Shown piece after piece: positions 40,833 through 49,733 of a DNA stretch of 64,000 nt. The DNA lies in the NCBI GenBank assembly GCA_020847175.1, contig JADLCM010000034.1, positions 62,001-126,000 on the forward strand, read 5' to 3'. This DNA is from Phycisphaerales bacterium (GTDB lineage Bacteria; Planctomycetota; Phycisphaerae; Phycisphaerales; UBA1924). The notes under the pieces are model-generated. The model saw only the letters and a program-made list of their open reading frames with translations. It did no database searches and was not told the origin of the DNA. Position numbers and translations under genes: made by a program. How positions within the stretch are numbered: the first letter of the stretch is position 1; every line of letters starts with the position of its first letter.

Positions 40833-41435
40833 TCAGACTCGCACAAGGCCGTAGGACTGCATCAGGCCCGTCCAGCGCGCAGACTCGCGTTTCGCCTCGT
40901 CGGTCTCCCGCCCCCACCACCAGCAGGTTTGAGGGTTGACTCCGAGGTCTGCCGCGAGGTCCGCCATCTGGCGGTCGGTCAGGTCGACGTGGGGCGTGGA
41001 GATGCGGAAGTCCGGCCGCTGGTGGGTCTCAGCATCCAGCGCGACGAGCCGAGAGACAAGCAGCGCGCGATCGACGCACGCCGCAAGGTGATCGAGCTCG
41101 GGCCAATCGCCTGGCTCCGAGCCACCGGGCTGAACCGGCCAGACAAGTTCGCGAGCGCCTCGGCGCGCAGCCTCGTACCCGGCTGAGAGCAGCAACATCG
41201 ACTCGGCCGGGGCGGAACCTCGCCCGCACCCCGGAAGTGTGACGGCAGCGAAGGGCAGGTTGAACAGTTCGGCCTGGCGAGCCGCGGCCTCGCGCACAAG
41301 CCCATCCTCGGCATCGCCCGCCCACAGCACCAGCGCCGGCGCATCCGCGCATCCGCGCTCCGAGGCAACAGCGCACGCGACCAGGCTTGCCAAACCCGCG
41401 TCGCTCAATACGGCCAGTCCTGCTCCCGTAACCAT
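40833..41435 (-). CDS. degenerate QueC-like (PP-loop) protein
   Basis: A 200-residue protein that resembles 7-cyano-7-deazaguanine synthase in layout: an N-terminal VLSDAGLASLVACA where QueC has the PP-loop SGGxDS, LWAGDAEDG and QAELFNLPF in the middle, and a C-terminal FRISTPHVDLTDRQMADLAADLGV followed by a single Cys where QueC binds zinc with several. The ATP loop has lost its SGG and the zinc site is incomplete, so QueC activity is unlikely. The ATG at 41435 lies five bases after the LRAT stop; a GTG at 41453 would overlap it. No other queuosine genes are nearby. Confidence 0.5.
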   Translation of the reverse strand: MVTGAGLAVLSDAGLASLVACAVASERGCADAPALVLWAGDAEDGLVREAAARQAELFNLPFAAVTLPGCGRGSAPAESMLLLSAGYEAARRGARELVWPVQPGGSEPGDWPELDHLAACVDRALLVSRLVALDAETHQRPDFRISTPHVDLTDRQMADLAADLGVNPQTCWWWGRETDEAKRESARWTGLMQSYGLVRV

Positions 41436-41439
41436 GTGG

Positions 41440-41973
41440 TCAGTGTACTTCACGCCCGGTTCCCCGTCGCGCCGCCCGGGTGCCGGCGGCCCGTGCTCCT
41501 GCGGCGAGGGCGAGCGCGGTGCCCGCTGCCGCGAGGGTCAGGCCCGCGGCCTTGGTCGCGACGCGCTTCAGGTGATCGATCTGGGGGCTTCGCGCCTCCC
41601 CGGTGATGCACCAGGACACAAAGTGCTCGCAGTTGTTGTGGAAGAGGTTGTACCCCGGCCTGCCGACCTTCCCAAGCCCCCGCTGCACAATGACCGGGGC
41701 GGGGAAGGCCGGCTGCACGCGCGGCACGGTCCACACGCCGTCCCCGACCACCTCGGAGAAAGGCGAGAGCGCGACCCTGGGGTCCGTCGCCTTGCCGTCC
41801 AGGTGAACCACCATGTCTTCGGCGATGCGCCGGATCCCCGCCGCCTCGTCGATCACCGCCCGCCCCACGTAGAGCGCGGCATGGGCATAACCCCGGCGTT
41901 GGACGAGCACGGGGTCTCCGGGGCGGGGTCGCTCGGCGGCGCGGAACGGAAGCGGGGTGAGTGCGTTCTCCAT
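41440..41973 (-). CDS. LRAT-domain protein (NlpC/P60-like fold)
   Basis: A 177-residue protein. The conserved His is in YAHAALYVG near residue 30 and the catalytic Cys in NNCEHFVSWC (113-122), which is the lecithin:retinol acyltransferase signature NCEHF. The C-terminal RVATKAAGLTLAAAGTALALAAGA is a membrane segment followed by a basic end, a layout similar to that of animal LRAT/HRASLS proteins. LRAT-type enzymes move acyl groups from phospholipids; bacterial members are little studied. It is divergent from the RraB-like gene and is followed by the QueC-like gene. Confidence 0.82.
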   Translation of the reverse strand: MENALTPLPFRAAERPRPGDPVLVQRRGYAHAALYVGRAVIDEAAGIRRIAEDMVVHLDGKATDPRVALSPFSEVVGDGVWTVPRVQPAFPAPVIVQRGLGKVGRPGYNLFHNNCEHFVSWCITGEARSPQIDHLKRVATKAAGLTLAAAGTALALAAGARAAGTRAARRGTGREVH

Positions 41974-42027
41974 ACGGACGATTGTTGTTCCGATTTCGAC
42001 CCGGCGGGTTTCCCTGGGGCGGGGGGC

Positions 42028-42033
42028 TACCCT
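42028..42033 (+). promoter_or_regulatory. -10 element TACCCT, leaderless start
   Basis: TACCCT lies six bases before the ATG at 42040. Confidence 0.5.
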
Positions 42034-42039
42034 CCCCCC

Positions 42040-42822
42040 ATGCACGATCACGACAACTGCGGCTGCGGGCACGACCACGACCACGAGGACACCTGGCAGG
42101 TGTACATGCGGTTCATCGACGAGAAGCCGGCGACGGTGCTGGTGGATGAATCGTTCGAGGCCGGGGATTCCGACGCGGCGTACTGCATCCGCTTCAGCGC
42201 GCCCATGCCCTCTCCCGATGAGTCGGGCCTGCCGAGCGAGGACACGAGCGACGAAGCGCTCGATGACTTCGAGGATGCACTGGCCTCGGCGGTAGAAACG
42301 CTGCCGGGGGGTCGGATCGTGGCGCGCCTGAGCACCGGCGGCCGGTTCACGTGGTTCGCGTACGCCGGCACGGACAAGCCGCTGGCGAACCTGTGCCGCG
42401 GCTTGGCGGGCACCCATCCGCAGTTCCCGCTCAGCGCATCGTCGTCCAAGGACCCGGAGGGGGAGCAGTTCAACGATCTTCTGCCCACCGCAGAAGAAGT
42501 GATATGGAACAACGACATCCGGGTGCTGATGTCCTTGCAGGAGCAGGGCGACGATGCGTCCAAGGAGCGCGAGTTCACGCACGAAGTCGCGTTTGACTCG
42601 GCGGAAAACTCTGAGGCGTTCGTCGCTGGACTCGGCGAGCTGGGCTTCACCCACGCCGGCACCGAGACGGACGAGGACGGAGAGATCGTCGTGACTTTCA
42701 CCCATAAGGGGCGACCGGACATTGAGGAGGTCTTCCCGCGCACGAGCGCCGCGTGGGCCGCGGCGGAGGCGGCGGGCGGCATCTACGACGGCTGGGGCTG
42801 CCCGGTCGTCGAGGCCGAATGA
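42040..42822 (+). CDS. DUF695/RraB-like protein with His/Cys-rich N-terminus
   Basis: A 260-residue acidic protein. The first 17 residues (HDHDNCGCGHDHDHED) are a likely metal-binding tag. Residues about 20-170 resemble DUF695 (TWQVYMRFIDEKPATVLVD). The last 80 resemble RraB, the RNase E inhibitor fold (REFTHEVAFDSAENSEAF, GFTH..TETDEDGEIVVTFTHKG). The two domains often occur together in bacteria; whether this one affects RNase E is unknown. The start has a TACCCT -10 at six bases and no Shine-Dalgarno sequence. Confidence 0.75.
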   Translation: MHDHDNCGCGHDHDHEDTWQVYMRFIDEKPATVLVDESFEAGDSDAAYCIRFSAPMPSPDESGLPSEDTSDEALDDFEDALASAVETLPGGRIVARLSTGGRFTWFAYAGTDKPLANLCRGLAGTHPQFPLSASSSKDPEGEQFNDLLPTAEEVIWNNDIRVLMSLQEQGDDASKEREFTHEVAFDSAENSEAFVAGLGELGFTHAGTETDEDGEIVVTFTHKGRPDIEEVFPRTSAAWAAAEAAGGIYDGWGCPVVEAE

Positions 42823-43080
42823 CGCACGGCGTGCGCGAAGTGACGCCGCGAGCGCACCACCCGCGGCAATCGCCCGGCGCGTCCCGCACGCGACCATGAC
42901 TCGCGCCGCAGGGACCATTCCTTGCAGGGGCTCACGACGCGGGCTGTTCGACGGGCCTCCCACGAGTACCACGAATCCATCGAAGCCAGCGCGCAAGCGC
43001 GGCAATCGCTTGCCATGAGGGGTCTCCGCTCCATCCGCCGTTGGGGCGATCTCAAGCACAGAAAAAACGCACGAGCCGCA

Positions 43081-44748
43081 TCATTCTTCCCATCGCGTCA
43101 GATCGAGGCCGATGCGCCCGGGCTCCGACTGCCACGGGAACATCGCCCGCGGCCAGGCAACGCGCGCGCCCGCGCTGTCGCGGTGCTCAATGCCGATCTG
43201 GACGCGTTCCGCCTGGGGAAGGTCGAGCATGAAGGACCAGCCCGTTTCTGTCCGGGTCACATGCCCCGCGAACTCCCCTGTTCGCCCCGGCGTGAGCTCA
43301 TCGTCGATGAGTCCGGCGCGCGTCACGTGAACAATCGAGGTTGGCCTGCCTTGCGGACCCAGCCACACCCGCACGTCCGACCCTTCCCCTGAACTCGCCT
43401 CGAAATAGAGCACCCAATGCTCGGGGGTGACTCGCTCGCGCCGAACCACCCCCGGCTCGCTGGAATCCGTGGTCACCTCAACCCGGGGCGACGCCCGGAG
43501 CACCCGCGCCCGCGCCACGTCGCTGGCGATCACCGACCCGCCCAGCCACGTTGCCATGGTCCAGTCCTCGGCGAAAGCAGGCGTCGTCATTCCCGGCGGA
43601 ACCACGGCAAACCACATCGATCCAACATCGAACTCCAACCTCTCGCCGGGCGTCTGCACTGACACATGCGGAAGGCGCCCGCTGCCCGGAGCTTCAGCCG
43701 ATCCAGTCCAGGTCTCCACGACTCCCGGCTGCACGGCCACCACGCCCCCGGCGCGCACCAGCGGACGCGCGAGCAGCGTCTCGTCGCCCAGGTTGGCGAT
43801 GGCGACGGAGCAGAGTGGGGTTGACCCGCTCGGATCAATCAGCCCCGCATCATCGACGACCCATGCACGCACACCGCCCGTCGATTCAAGAAATCCGCGC
43901 GCCGCCCGGGCAGCCTGCGCATCGTCCTCGCGCAGCAGATCACTCGCGATCGCACTGACCTCCGGCCCCACTGGCCACGTGGGGGCGACCACGCCCGGCC
44001 CGAAGCGGGTCACCCGCGTCAGCCGACCTCGCACCTGGGCCGCAACGGACGAATCAATCCCGCCGAGCCTGGAGAGCGCCGCGCGCCAGCGGGACTTCTC
44101 CTGGGTGTGCCACGCCTCGACGACGGCGTCTTCACGCGAGCCCGGCCCCGGGTCTTCGACTCCCGCCACAGCCGCGCGCCACGACCAGCGCGGATCCGCA
44201 GCCTCGATGGCGAAAGCCCGGTCGAGAGCCGCCTGCTGCCGGTCTTCGTCATGCGCCCTTCCGGCCGGGCCCGGCACATCGTCAAACCAGGTCACGTTCC
44301 AGGTTTCGCCCGAGATGCGCACGTCCCCGTGCGCATCTGCGGGCACGTCGAAGACCAGCACCCACACCCCCGGCGGCACATCGGGCTTGACCGTCTCGTT
44401 GTGCATCGATCGCCAGGACACACGCTCCGGCAACCATCGTGCCAGGGGGGATAAATCCCCCGGACTCGGCTCATAGGCCAACCGAAAGACCTCCGCCCCG
44501 ATGATCCGGCCATCGTCGAGGCGGGCGGGCCACGGCTCAAAAGCCTCTCGTTCATCCAAAAACGTCACCGGGACAACGCCGAGGCCACCCCGCCGCAACT
44601 CGAGCGATGAGCTCATCGGGCGCGGCTGAGCCAGCGCCGGCGCCGAAGCGACCCACGCACCGAACACCAAGGCAGTGGAGGGGCGCGCCGGTCCCCTCCG
44701 CCGGGCCCGGACGGTTCGAGGTTCTCCGATTGCCGGGAAGTTCTGCAT
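43081..44748 (-). CDS. hypothetical secreted protein, 555 aa
   Basis: Not recognised. From the ATG at 44748 a basic region (RARRRGPARPS) is followed by a hydrophobic core (TALVFGAWVASAPALA) with cleavage likely at ALA-QP, so it is exported. The mature part has alternating strands and Trp-rich stretches (RWSWRAAVAG, PEHWVLYFEA) that suggest several beta-sandwich domains, and no active-site motif I can name. An ATG further upstream at 44808 would only lengthen the n-region. Divergent from the aquaporin gene. The 258 bases on its 3' side hold nothing that I can support. Confidence 0.6.
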   Translation of the reverse strand: MQNFPAIGEPRTVRARRRGPARPSTALVFGAWVASAPALAQPRPMSSSLELRRGGLGVVPVTFLDEREAFEPWPARLDDGRIIGAEVFRLAYEPSPGDLSPLARWLPERVSWRSMHNETVKPDVPPGVWVLVFDVPADAHGDVRISGETWNVTWFDDVPGPAGRAHDEDRQQAALDRAFAIEAADPRWSWRAAVAGVEDPGPGSREDAVVEAWHTQEKSRWRAALSRLGGIDSSVAAQVRGRLTRVTRFGPGVVAPTWPVGPEVSAIASDLLREDDAQAARAARGFLESTGGVRAWVVDDAGLIDPSGSTPLCSVAIANLGDETLLARPLVRAGGVVAVQPGVVETWTGSAEAPGSGRLPHVSVQTPGERLEFDVGSMWFAVVPPGMTTPAFAEDWTMATWLGGSVIASDVARARVLRASPRVEVTTDSSEPGVVRRERVTPEHWVLYFEASSGEGSDVRVWLGPQGRPTSIVHVTRAGLIDDELTPGRTGEFAGHVTRTETGWSFMLDLPQAERVQIGIEHRDSAGARVAWPRAMFPWQSEPGRIGLDLTRWEE

Positions 44749-44802
44749 GCACCACTCGTCGAGCGAAGACCGCGGAGCGTACGGCCGCATCCGCGGCATG
44801 GG

Positions 44803-44831
44803 TTGCACGCGGGCGACGGTTCCGTCACAAT
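44803..44831 (+). promoter_or_regulatory. candidate promoter of the aquaporin gene
   Basis: TTGCAC (44803-44808), 17 bases, CACAAT (44826-44831), 28 bases before the ATG. Confidence 0.4.
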
Positions 44832-44858
44832 CCCCAGCCCCTCGCCAAGGAGAAGGCC

Positions 44859-45584
44859 ATGAGGACGACCCTTCGTGAGAATCTGTCTGAGTTCATCGGC
44901 ACATTCGCCCTGGTCTTCTTCGGGGTGTTGTCCATCCTTCTGACGAACCCGGGCGTCACCGGCGCACCGAGCGGGGCAGGTCTCCTGACAGTCGCCCTCG
45001 CCCACGGCCTGGTGCTCTCGATCATGGTCACGGCGTGCATGGGCGTCTCGGGCGGGCAACTGAACCCTGCCGTTTCGATCGGCCTCGTGTTCGCGGGGCT
45101 CCAGACCCCTGCCCGGGCCGCCCGGTTGGTTCTGTCGCAGTGCCTCGGGGCGGCGTGCGCCGCGGGGATGGTCGTGCTCTTGCTCGGCGCCGAGCGGGCC
45201 AACAACTCTGCCGCCGGCACCGACCTCGGCGCAACCATCGGCAACCTGACGCGGCAGGGCGAAGTGCTGGGTGTCTTCGGCCTTGAGTTGTTCGCGACCA
45301 TGGCCCTCATGGTCGCGGTGCTGATGGGCACCGTGGACGGACGTGCCCACAAACTCGGCGGGTTCACCATCGGGCTCACCGTCACTGCGATGATCGTGGC
45401 CATCGGACCCCTGACCGGCGCAAGCATGAACCCGGCACGCACGCTCGGACCCGCTCTCTACGGGCACTGGGACATGATCTGGGTGTACCTCGTCGCCCCG
45501 ACGGCAGGAGCCTGCATCATCGCAGGAGTCTATCGCTGGGTGTGGGTGGATCCGGCCTCCGGCCCGCGTGAGGCGGCCCGCTGA
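44859..45584 (+). CDS. aquaporin (MIP family)
   Basis: A 241-residue channel with six hydrophobic segments and both half-helix NPA motifs: GGQLNPAVSIGLV (about residues 67-78) and GASMNPARTLGPALYG (about 190-205). The Arg after the second NPA is the selectivity-filter Arg. The loop residues look more like the water-selective type than GlpF (Pro rather than Asp after NPAR..), but this is a weak call. AAGGAG precedes the ATG. It is divergent from the secreted unknown and convergent with the glucoamylase-like gene. Confidence 0.92.
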   Translation: MRTTLRENLSEFIGTFALVFFGVLSILLTNPGVTGAPSGAGLLTVALAHGLVLSIMVTACMGVSGGQLNPAVSIGLVFAGLQTPARAARLVLSQCLGAACAAGMVVLLLGAERANNSAAGTDLGATIGNLTRQGEVLGVFGLELFATMALMVAVLMGTVDGRAHKLGGFTIGLTVTAMIVAIGPLTGASMNPARTLGPALYGHWDMIWVYLVAPTAGACIIAGVYRWVWVDPASGPREAAR

Positions 45585-45609
45585 GCACGGCGCATTGGGC
45601 CGCCCACGT

Positions 45610-47202
45610 TCACCTCGAACTCGGCGGGATCTCGGCCCGGCGCGCCCGCGTCAGCCCGAGGCGTTCCATGCCCGCCTGCACGTTCGGATGCGCGTGGAAC
45701 AGCGTCCAGATCAGTCCGGTCCGCGCGTTTTCGATAGCCAACAGGAGTGCCCCTTCATCTATCGCGAGGGTGTCCGTAGACGCCCAGGGCACGCCGCGCG
45801 GCCCGACCAGGTTGACGCCGGAGACGAACCCGAATCCGCCCTCTTTCGGCTCTCGCCAGCAGAGCGGTGCTCCGCCGGCGCCGGTCAGGGCCCGGAACCC
45901 GCGCAAGGCCTGAATCGCAGGCCCCGGCGCAAACAGGATCGTCATCCCCGCGCTCGACGGCGAGAGCGTCCCATCGCCCTGATCGGCGAGGCCGAGGTGT
46001 CCGGATTCATCCCATCCGAACCGGGCGCCACTCTGGCACGCGTGCAGGGGCGAGAGGCCGAAGGCGCGATAGCCGTTGGGCGTGTCACACGCGGAAAGCC
46101 CCCACAGACCGCGGCGCATGGCCTCGGCCACTCCCGGCGAAGCCGCAGATTCCGTTGCCGACTCCATCGCTCGGTGCATCGCCGCGTACCGGCGTGAGTT
46201 CTCCCACCAGTCCACCCGCAGGCGTTGATGAGACCCGAAACGTGCCGGGTCATCCGCGTCCATCGCGGCGTAGTCGATGAACAGGTGGGCGTAGACCTGC
46301 GTGAAAAGCGATCCCGAGTACGGCGTGTGCGTGATGAGGTCGCGGGCGACCGGCGTGAGGGCAGGCTCGCGCCGAAGCAGGTAGTACAGGTCGGGCGAGA
46401 GCCGGTGCGACGCCACCGGGCTGCAAGCGCCCACAAAAGCGATCAGCCGCCCTTCACATCCCGCGTCAAGCCAGTGGTACGGAAGCAGCGACCCTGCGCC
46501 CCACGGCTCGCCCGGGTCGTCGGGCTTCCAGCCCAGCGAGATCGCCCCCAGCGTGTGCGGGTGCGGGGCGGGCTCGCCCTGGAGAAACCCCTTCCAATCC
46601 GCCTCGCCGAGAATCGCTTCGCAGGCGCGCGCGATGTCTCCCCCGAAATACGACGCGACGACCAGCGCCCCCGCGTGGAGAATCGCCGCATCGGCGGTGC
46701 TCGCGAGCACCTCGAACTCCGCGGTGGTCGGGCGCCCTGTCGCGCCGTCGAGGAAATGGAAGTGAACGCCCCGGTGGGTCGACCGGGCTTCCGGGTCAAG
46801 GAGCGTGCCAAGCACGAGCCTCGCCCGCGAAGCCGCCTCTTCGCGCGTCACCCAGCCACGCTCGACCCCGATCGGAAGCGCCGCGAGCTGGAACCCGACC
46901 CCGGCGACGCTCACGACCGGCCCGGGCGTGCGGTCATACACCAGGCCCGTCTTCGCGTCGACCCTCGACCACAAGTACTCGAACGCGCTGCGCGAGACTT
47001 CGTCGAGAAACGCCTCGTCGTCACCCATGAAACTGAACGGCGGACGCGCCGGAGGCGTCGATCCGGCCTGCCTTCCTCCCGCCGTGAAAGCGATTACGTC
47101 TTGGTCTGGATCGACCCAAGCGCGGCAGCGGCCATCCAGCGCGGCACAACCGCCAAGGATTCCCCAAAACACCCAAACTGCCCACTGTGTCAGTTCTTTC
47201 AT
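45610..47202 (-). CDS. glucoamylase-like (GH144-type) lipoprotein
   Basis: A 530-residue exported glycosidase candidate. The lipobox is ILGGC (Cys19). The catalytic domain matches the glucoamylase/PF10091 family, whose characterised members are endo-beta-1,2-glucanases: RSAFEYLWSRVDAKTGLVYDR, STADAAILHAGALVVASYFG, HTPYSGSLFTQVYAHLFIDY, CDTPNGYRAFGLSPLHACQSG and a C-terminal EGALLLAIENARTGLIW. It would act on beta-glucan outside the cytoplasm. It is divergent from a LacI-family regulator 54 bases away, which is its likely controller. Confidence 0.83.
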   Translation of the reverse strand: MKELTQWAVWVFWGILGGCAALDGRCRAWVDPDQDVIAFTAGGRQAGSTPPARPPFSFMGDDEAFLDEVSRSAFEYLWSRVDAKTGLVYDRTPGPVVSVAGVGFQLAALPIGVERGWVTREEAASRARLVLGTLLDPEARSTHRGVHFHFLDGATGRPTTAEFEVLASTADAAILHAGALVVASYFGGDIARACEAILGEADWKGFLQGEPAPHPHTLGAISLGWKPDDPGEPWGAGSLLPYHWLDAGCEGRLIAFVGACSPVASHRLSPDLYYLLRREPALTPVARDLITHTPYSGSLFTQVYAHLFIDYAAMDADDPARFGSHQRLRVDWWENSRRYAAMHRAMESATESAASPGVAEAMRRGLWGLSACDTPNGYRAFGLSPLHACQSGARFGWDESGHLGLADQGDGTLSPSSAGMTILFAPGPAIQALRGFRALTGAGGAPLCWREPKEGGFGFVSGVNLVGPRGVPWASTDTLAIDEGALLLAIENARTGLIWTLFHAHPNVQAGMERLGLTRARRAEIPPSSR

Positions 47203-47217
47203 GGCATTCCCGGGGTC

Positions 47218-47233
47218 GCCGGATCAAACCGGC
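47218..47233. promoter_or_regulatory. candidate LacI-family operator
   Basis: GCCGG-ATCAAA-CCGGC, a 16-bp palindrome with 5-bp arms in the gap between the glucanase and LacI genes. Confidence 0.4.
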
Positions 47234-47244
47234 CACTTTCGCAG

Positions 47245-47250
47245 TAGAAT
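47245..47250 (+). promoter_or_regulatory. -10 element TAGAAT, leaderless start of the LacI regulator
   Basis: TAGAAT lies six bases before the ATG at 47257. Confidence 0.5.
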
Positions 47251-47256
47251 GACAAC

Positions 47257-48315
47257 ATGGGCGAACTCGGGGACCCCACGCCTGCGCCTCGCGTGCGAAA
47301 GCGGGTGGCATCCATTCAGGACGTCGCGGAACGAGCGTCCGTGTCCATCGCAACGGTCAGCCGCGCGGTCAACAAGCCCCATCTTGTATCGGTCGAAACC
47401 GCGGAGCGAGTCAGAATCGCCATCGAGGAGCTTGGGTATCGCCCCAACCGGTTCGCTCAGGTGCTGATGACGCAGCGGAGCGGGCTTCTCGGAGTGGCGC
47501 TTCCGGATATTCACGGGGAGTTCTATTCAGAGATACTCCGCGGGGCCGACGCCGAGGCCAGACGCCTCGGGTTCCAGATTCTTGTCAGCGCTTCGCCCGC
47601 ACACCCCGGCGAAGGCGAAGAAGCGGGTGGCGGCCTCGGTCCGGCCCTCGGTCTCGTTGACGGGCTGGCCATCATGGTGACCGAACCCGACGAACGACTC
47701 CTCGACACGCTGAGAAACCTTGACGTGCCGCTGGTCGTCCTCGACGCACACCTCGGGCTCGGCTCCGATGTGGTGTTCGTGGATCAGGAACCCGGATCTC
47801 GCGAGGCCATGCGGCACCTTCTGGAGCTCACGCCCCCGCAAGATTGCTTCTTCGTGGGCGGTCCTCAGTCCAACTTCGATGCCCAGGCCCGGGCGAAGGT
47901 GTTTGACGAAGAACTTCGCCGGGCGGGGCACGCCCCTCGACCGGATCAAGTCACGTTCCGCGAGTATTCGATGTCGTGGGGGGAACGCTGGGCGCATGAG
48001 ACTCTCGGGGTGCGCGGGCTTCGGCGCATCGCAGTCTTCGCCGGGAACGATGACATCGCCATCGGCATCATGCGTGAGGCACAGGCGCTCGGGCTGATCG
48101 TGCCGCGAGATCTGCGTGTGATCGGCTTCGACGGATCGACCCTTGCAGGCCTGGTGCGGCCGGGAGTGTCGACGGTCCGGGTGCCGCGCGACGACCTGGG
48201 TCGATGCGCGGTGCGTGCCCTGGTCGCCCGGGTGCAGAACCCCGACGATGATGTTGTCTCGCTGCGCCTTCCGACTTCGCTGCTGTTGCGCGAGAGTTCC
48301 GGCCCGCACGAATGA
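47257..48315 (+). CDS. LacI-family transcriptional regulator
   Basis: A 352-residue repressor-type protein. The helix-turn-helix is SIQDVAERASVSIATVSRAVNKP (about 19-41) with the hinge ELGYRPNRFAQVL. The sugar-binding core starts with LLGVALPDIHGEFYSEILRGADAEARRLG and ends with VIGFDGSTLAGLVRPGVSTVRVPRDDLGR, as in GalR/LacI proteins. The effector is unknown; a glucan fragment is a fair guess from the divergent glucanase. A TAGAAT hexamer ends six bases before the ATG with no Shine-Dalgarno sequence. Confidence 0.92.
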   Translation: MGELGDPTPAPRVRKRVASIQDVAERASVSIATVSRAVNKPHLVSVETAERVRIAIEELGYRPNRFAQVLMTQRSGLLGVALPDIHGEFYSEILRGADAEARRLGFQILVSASPAHPGEGEEAGGGLGPALGLVDGLAIMVTEPDERLLDTLRNLDVPLVVLDAHLGLGSDVVFVDQEPGSREAMRHLLELTPPQDCFFVGGPQSNFDAQARAKVFDEELRRAGHAPRPDQVTFREYSMSWGERWAHETLGVRGLRRIAVFAGNDDIAIGIMREAQALGLIVPRDLRVIGFDGSTLAGLVRPGVSTVRVPRDDLGRCAVRALVARVQNPDDDVVSLRLPTSLLLRESSGPHE

Positions 48316-48502
48316 CCGACCGGGTTCTCGATGGAACGGGACCCGTGGGATCCGGTGTTCGCGATGGCGTGTCGGGTGGCCGTGTCGCCCGCCGGTCGGG
48401 CGCGCGGTCCCGGCATCGCAGCCTCGGCCGGTGCAGCCCAGATCGGTGAATCGACCGCGACCCCGGAGCCACGCATGACGGGGCGCGGCGCACACTCCGG
48501 CA

Positions 48503-48508
48503 TATACT
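48503..48508 (+). promoter_or_regulatory. -10 element TATACT, leaderless start of the E1 alpha gene
   Basis: TATACT lies five bases before the ATG at 48514. Confidence 0.5.
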
Positions 48509-48513
48509 GGGAC

Positions 48514-49641
48514 ATGCCCCGAAAAACTGCGTACGAAGCCAAGATCGAGTACCTCCAGATTCTCGACGAGCACGGGAACTTGGACAAGACGCTCGCCAAG
48601 GACACCTTGACCGATGAGGAGGTCTTGAGCCTCTTTGAGTCGATGGTGATCTACCGGCACCTGGATGAAGTTGCCTTCAAACTCCAACGCTCGGGGCGCA
48701 TGGGCACCTATCCGCAGAACAAGGGGCAGGAGGCCGCCGCCCTCGGCACCGCTTTCGCGGCCAAGAAGGGCGTGGACTTTCTCGTGCCCTGCTACCGCGA
48801 GAACGCGGCCCTCTTTCTGCACGGATTGCCCCCCCACTACATCTTGTTGCACTGGATGGGCGACGAACGGGGGAACCAGATTCCGCAGGGCGTCAACTGC
48901 ACGCCGCTCTCGATCCCCATCGGCACACAGATGCTGCACGCGGCGGGCATCGCCTGGGCGTACAAGATCCGCAAGGAGCCGCGCTGCGTGCTCACGTACT
49001 TCGGCGACGGGGCCACCAGCGAAGGCGATTTTCACGAGGCGATGAACTTTGCCAGCACACAGCAGGCACCGTGCGTCTTCATCTGCCAGAACAACCAATG
49101 GGCGATCAGCGTGCCGCGCGAGATTCAGATGAACTCGGAGACAGTGGCACAGAAGGCGATCGCGTACGGCATGCCCGGCATTCAGGTTGACGGCAATGAC
49201 CTCTTCGCGGTGTACAAGGCGAGTCGCGAGGCCCTCGACCGCGCCCGCGCCGGGGGCGGCCCGAGCTTCATCGAGGGCGTGACCTACCGGCTGGCGGACC
49301 ACACCACAGCCGACGATGCCAAGCGATACCGCGACCCGAAGGAAGTCGAGGCGTGGATCGGCAAAGACCCGGTCATCCGCCACCGGAAGTACCTGGAAAG
49401 CAAGGGCTTGTGGAACGCGGAGAAGCAGGCGGCGACCGACGAGCGGGCGAAGAAGATCGTGTCGGAGATCGTGAAGGCCGCGGAGGGCATCGAGAAGCCT
49501 CTCGTCACCGACATCTTCAACTACACCTTCGCCGGCGAACTCCCCGCCGAACTCAAGCGCCAGCGCGACACAATGCAGACGCATTCGCTCGGGCAGGACC
49601 CGAGCCAGGTGGGCTTGCAGCAGGGCGCGGCGATGCACTGA
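48514..49641 (+). CDS. 2-oxoacid dehydrogenase E1 component, alpha subunit
   Basis: A 375-residue thiamine diphosphate enzyme subunit. The GDG...NN cofactor motif is visible from FGDGATSEGDF to CQNNQW. MGTYPQNKGQEAAALG and YRENAALFLHG are family signatures, and TYRLADHTTADD is the conserved loop near the phosphorylation-site region in mitochondrial homologues. It could serve pyruvate or branched-chain substrates; the sequence does not decide. The beta subunit is 390 bases downstream, after a small gene. No E2 or E3 is in the window. Confidence 0.9.
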   Translation: MPRKTAYEAKIEYLQILDEHGNLDKTLAKDTLTDEEVLSLFESMVIYRHLDEVAFKLQRSGRMGTYPQNKGQEAAALGTAFAAKKGVDFLVPCYRENAALFLHGLPPHYILLHWMGDERGNQIPQGVNCTPLSIPIGTQMLHAAGIAWAYKIRKEPRCVLTYFGDGATSEGDFHEAMNFASTQQAPCVFICQNNQWAISVPREIQMNSETVAQKAIAYGMPGIQVDGNDLFAVYKASREALDRARAGGGPSFIEGVTYRLADHTTADDAKRYRDPKEVEAWIGKDPVIRHRKYLESKGLWNAEKQAATDERAKKIVSEIVKAAEGIEKPLVTDIFNYTFAGELPAELKRQRDTMQTHSLGQDPSQVGLQQGAAMH

Positions 49642-49733
49642 ACTGGGGGCCCGCGCACGGTGGGAGGCCCGACCTCGACACTCGGGCGCGCGAGGCCGAA
49701 GGCGAGGCGTCGCCGACGCCACGGAGACCGGAG

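Noticed and set aside
42823..43080. Small gene between the RraB-like and secreted-protein genes
   Set aside because: Frames present are shadows without ribosome sites or motifs; I see nothing supportable.
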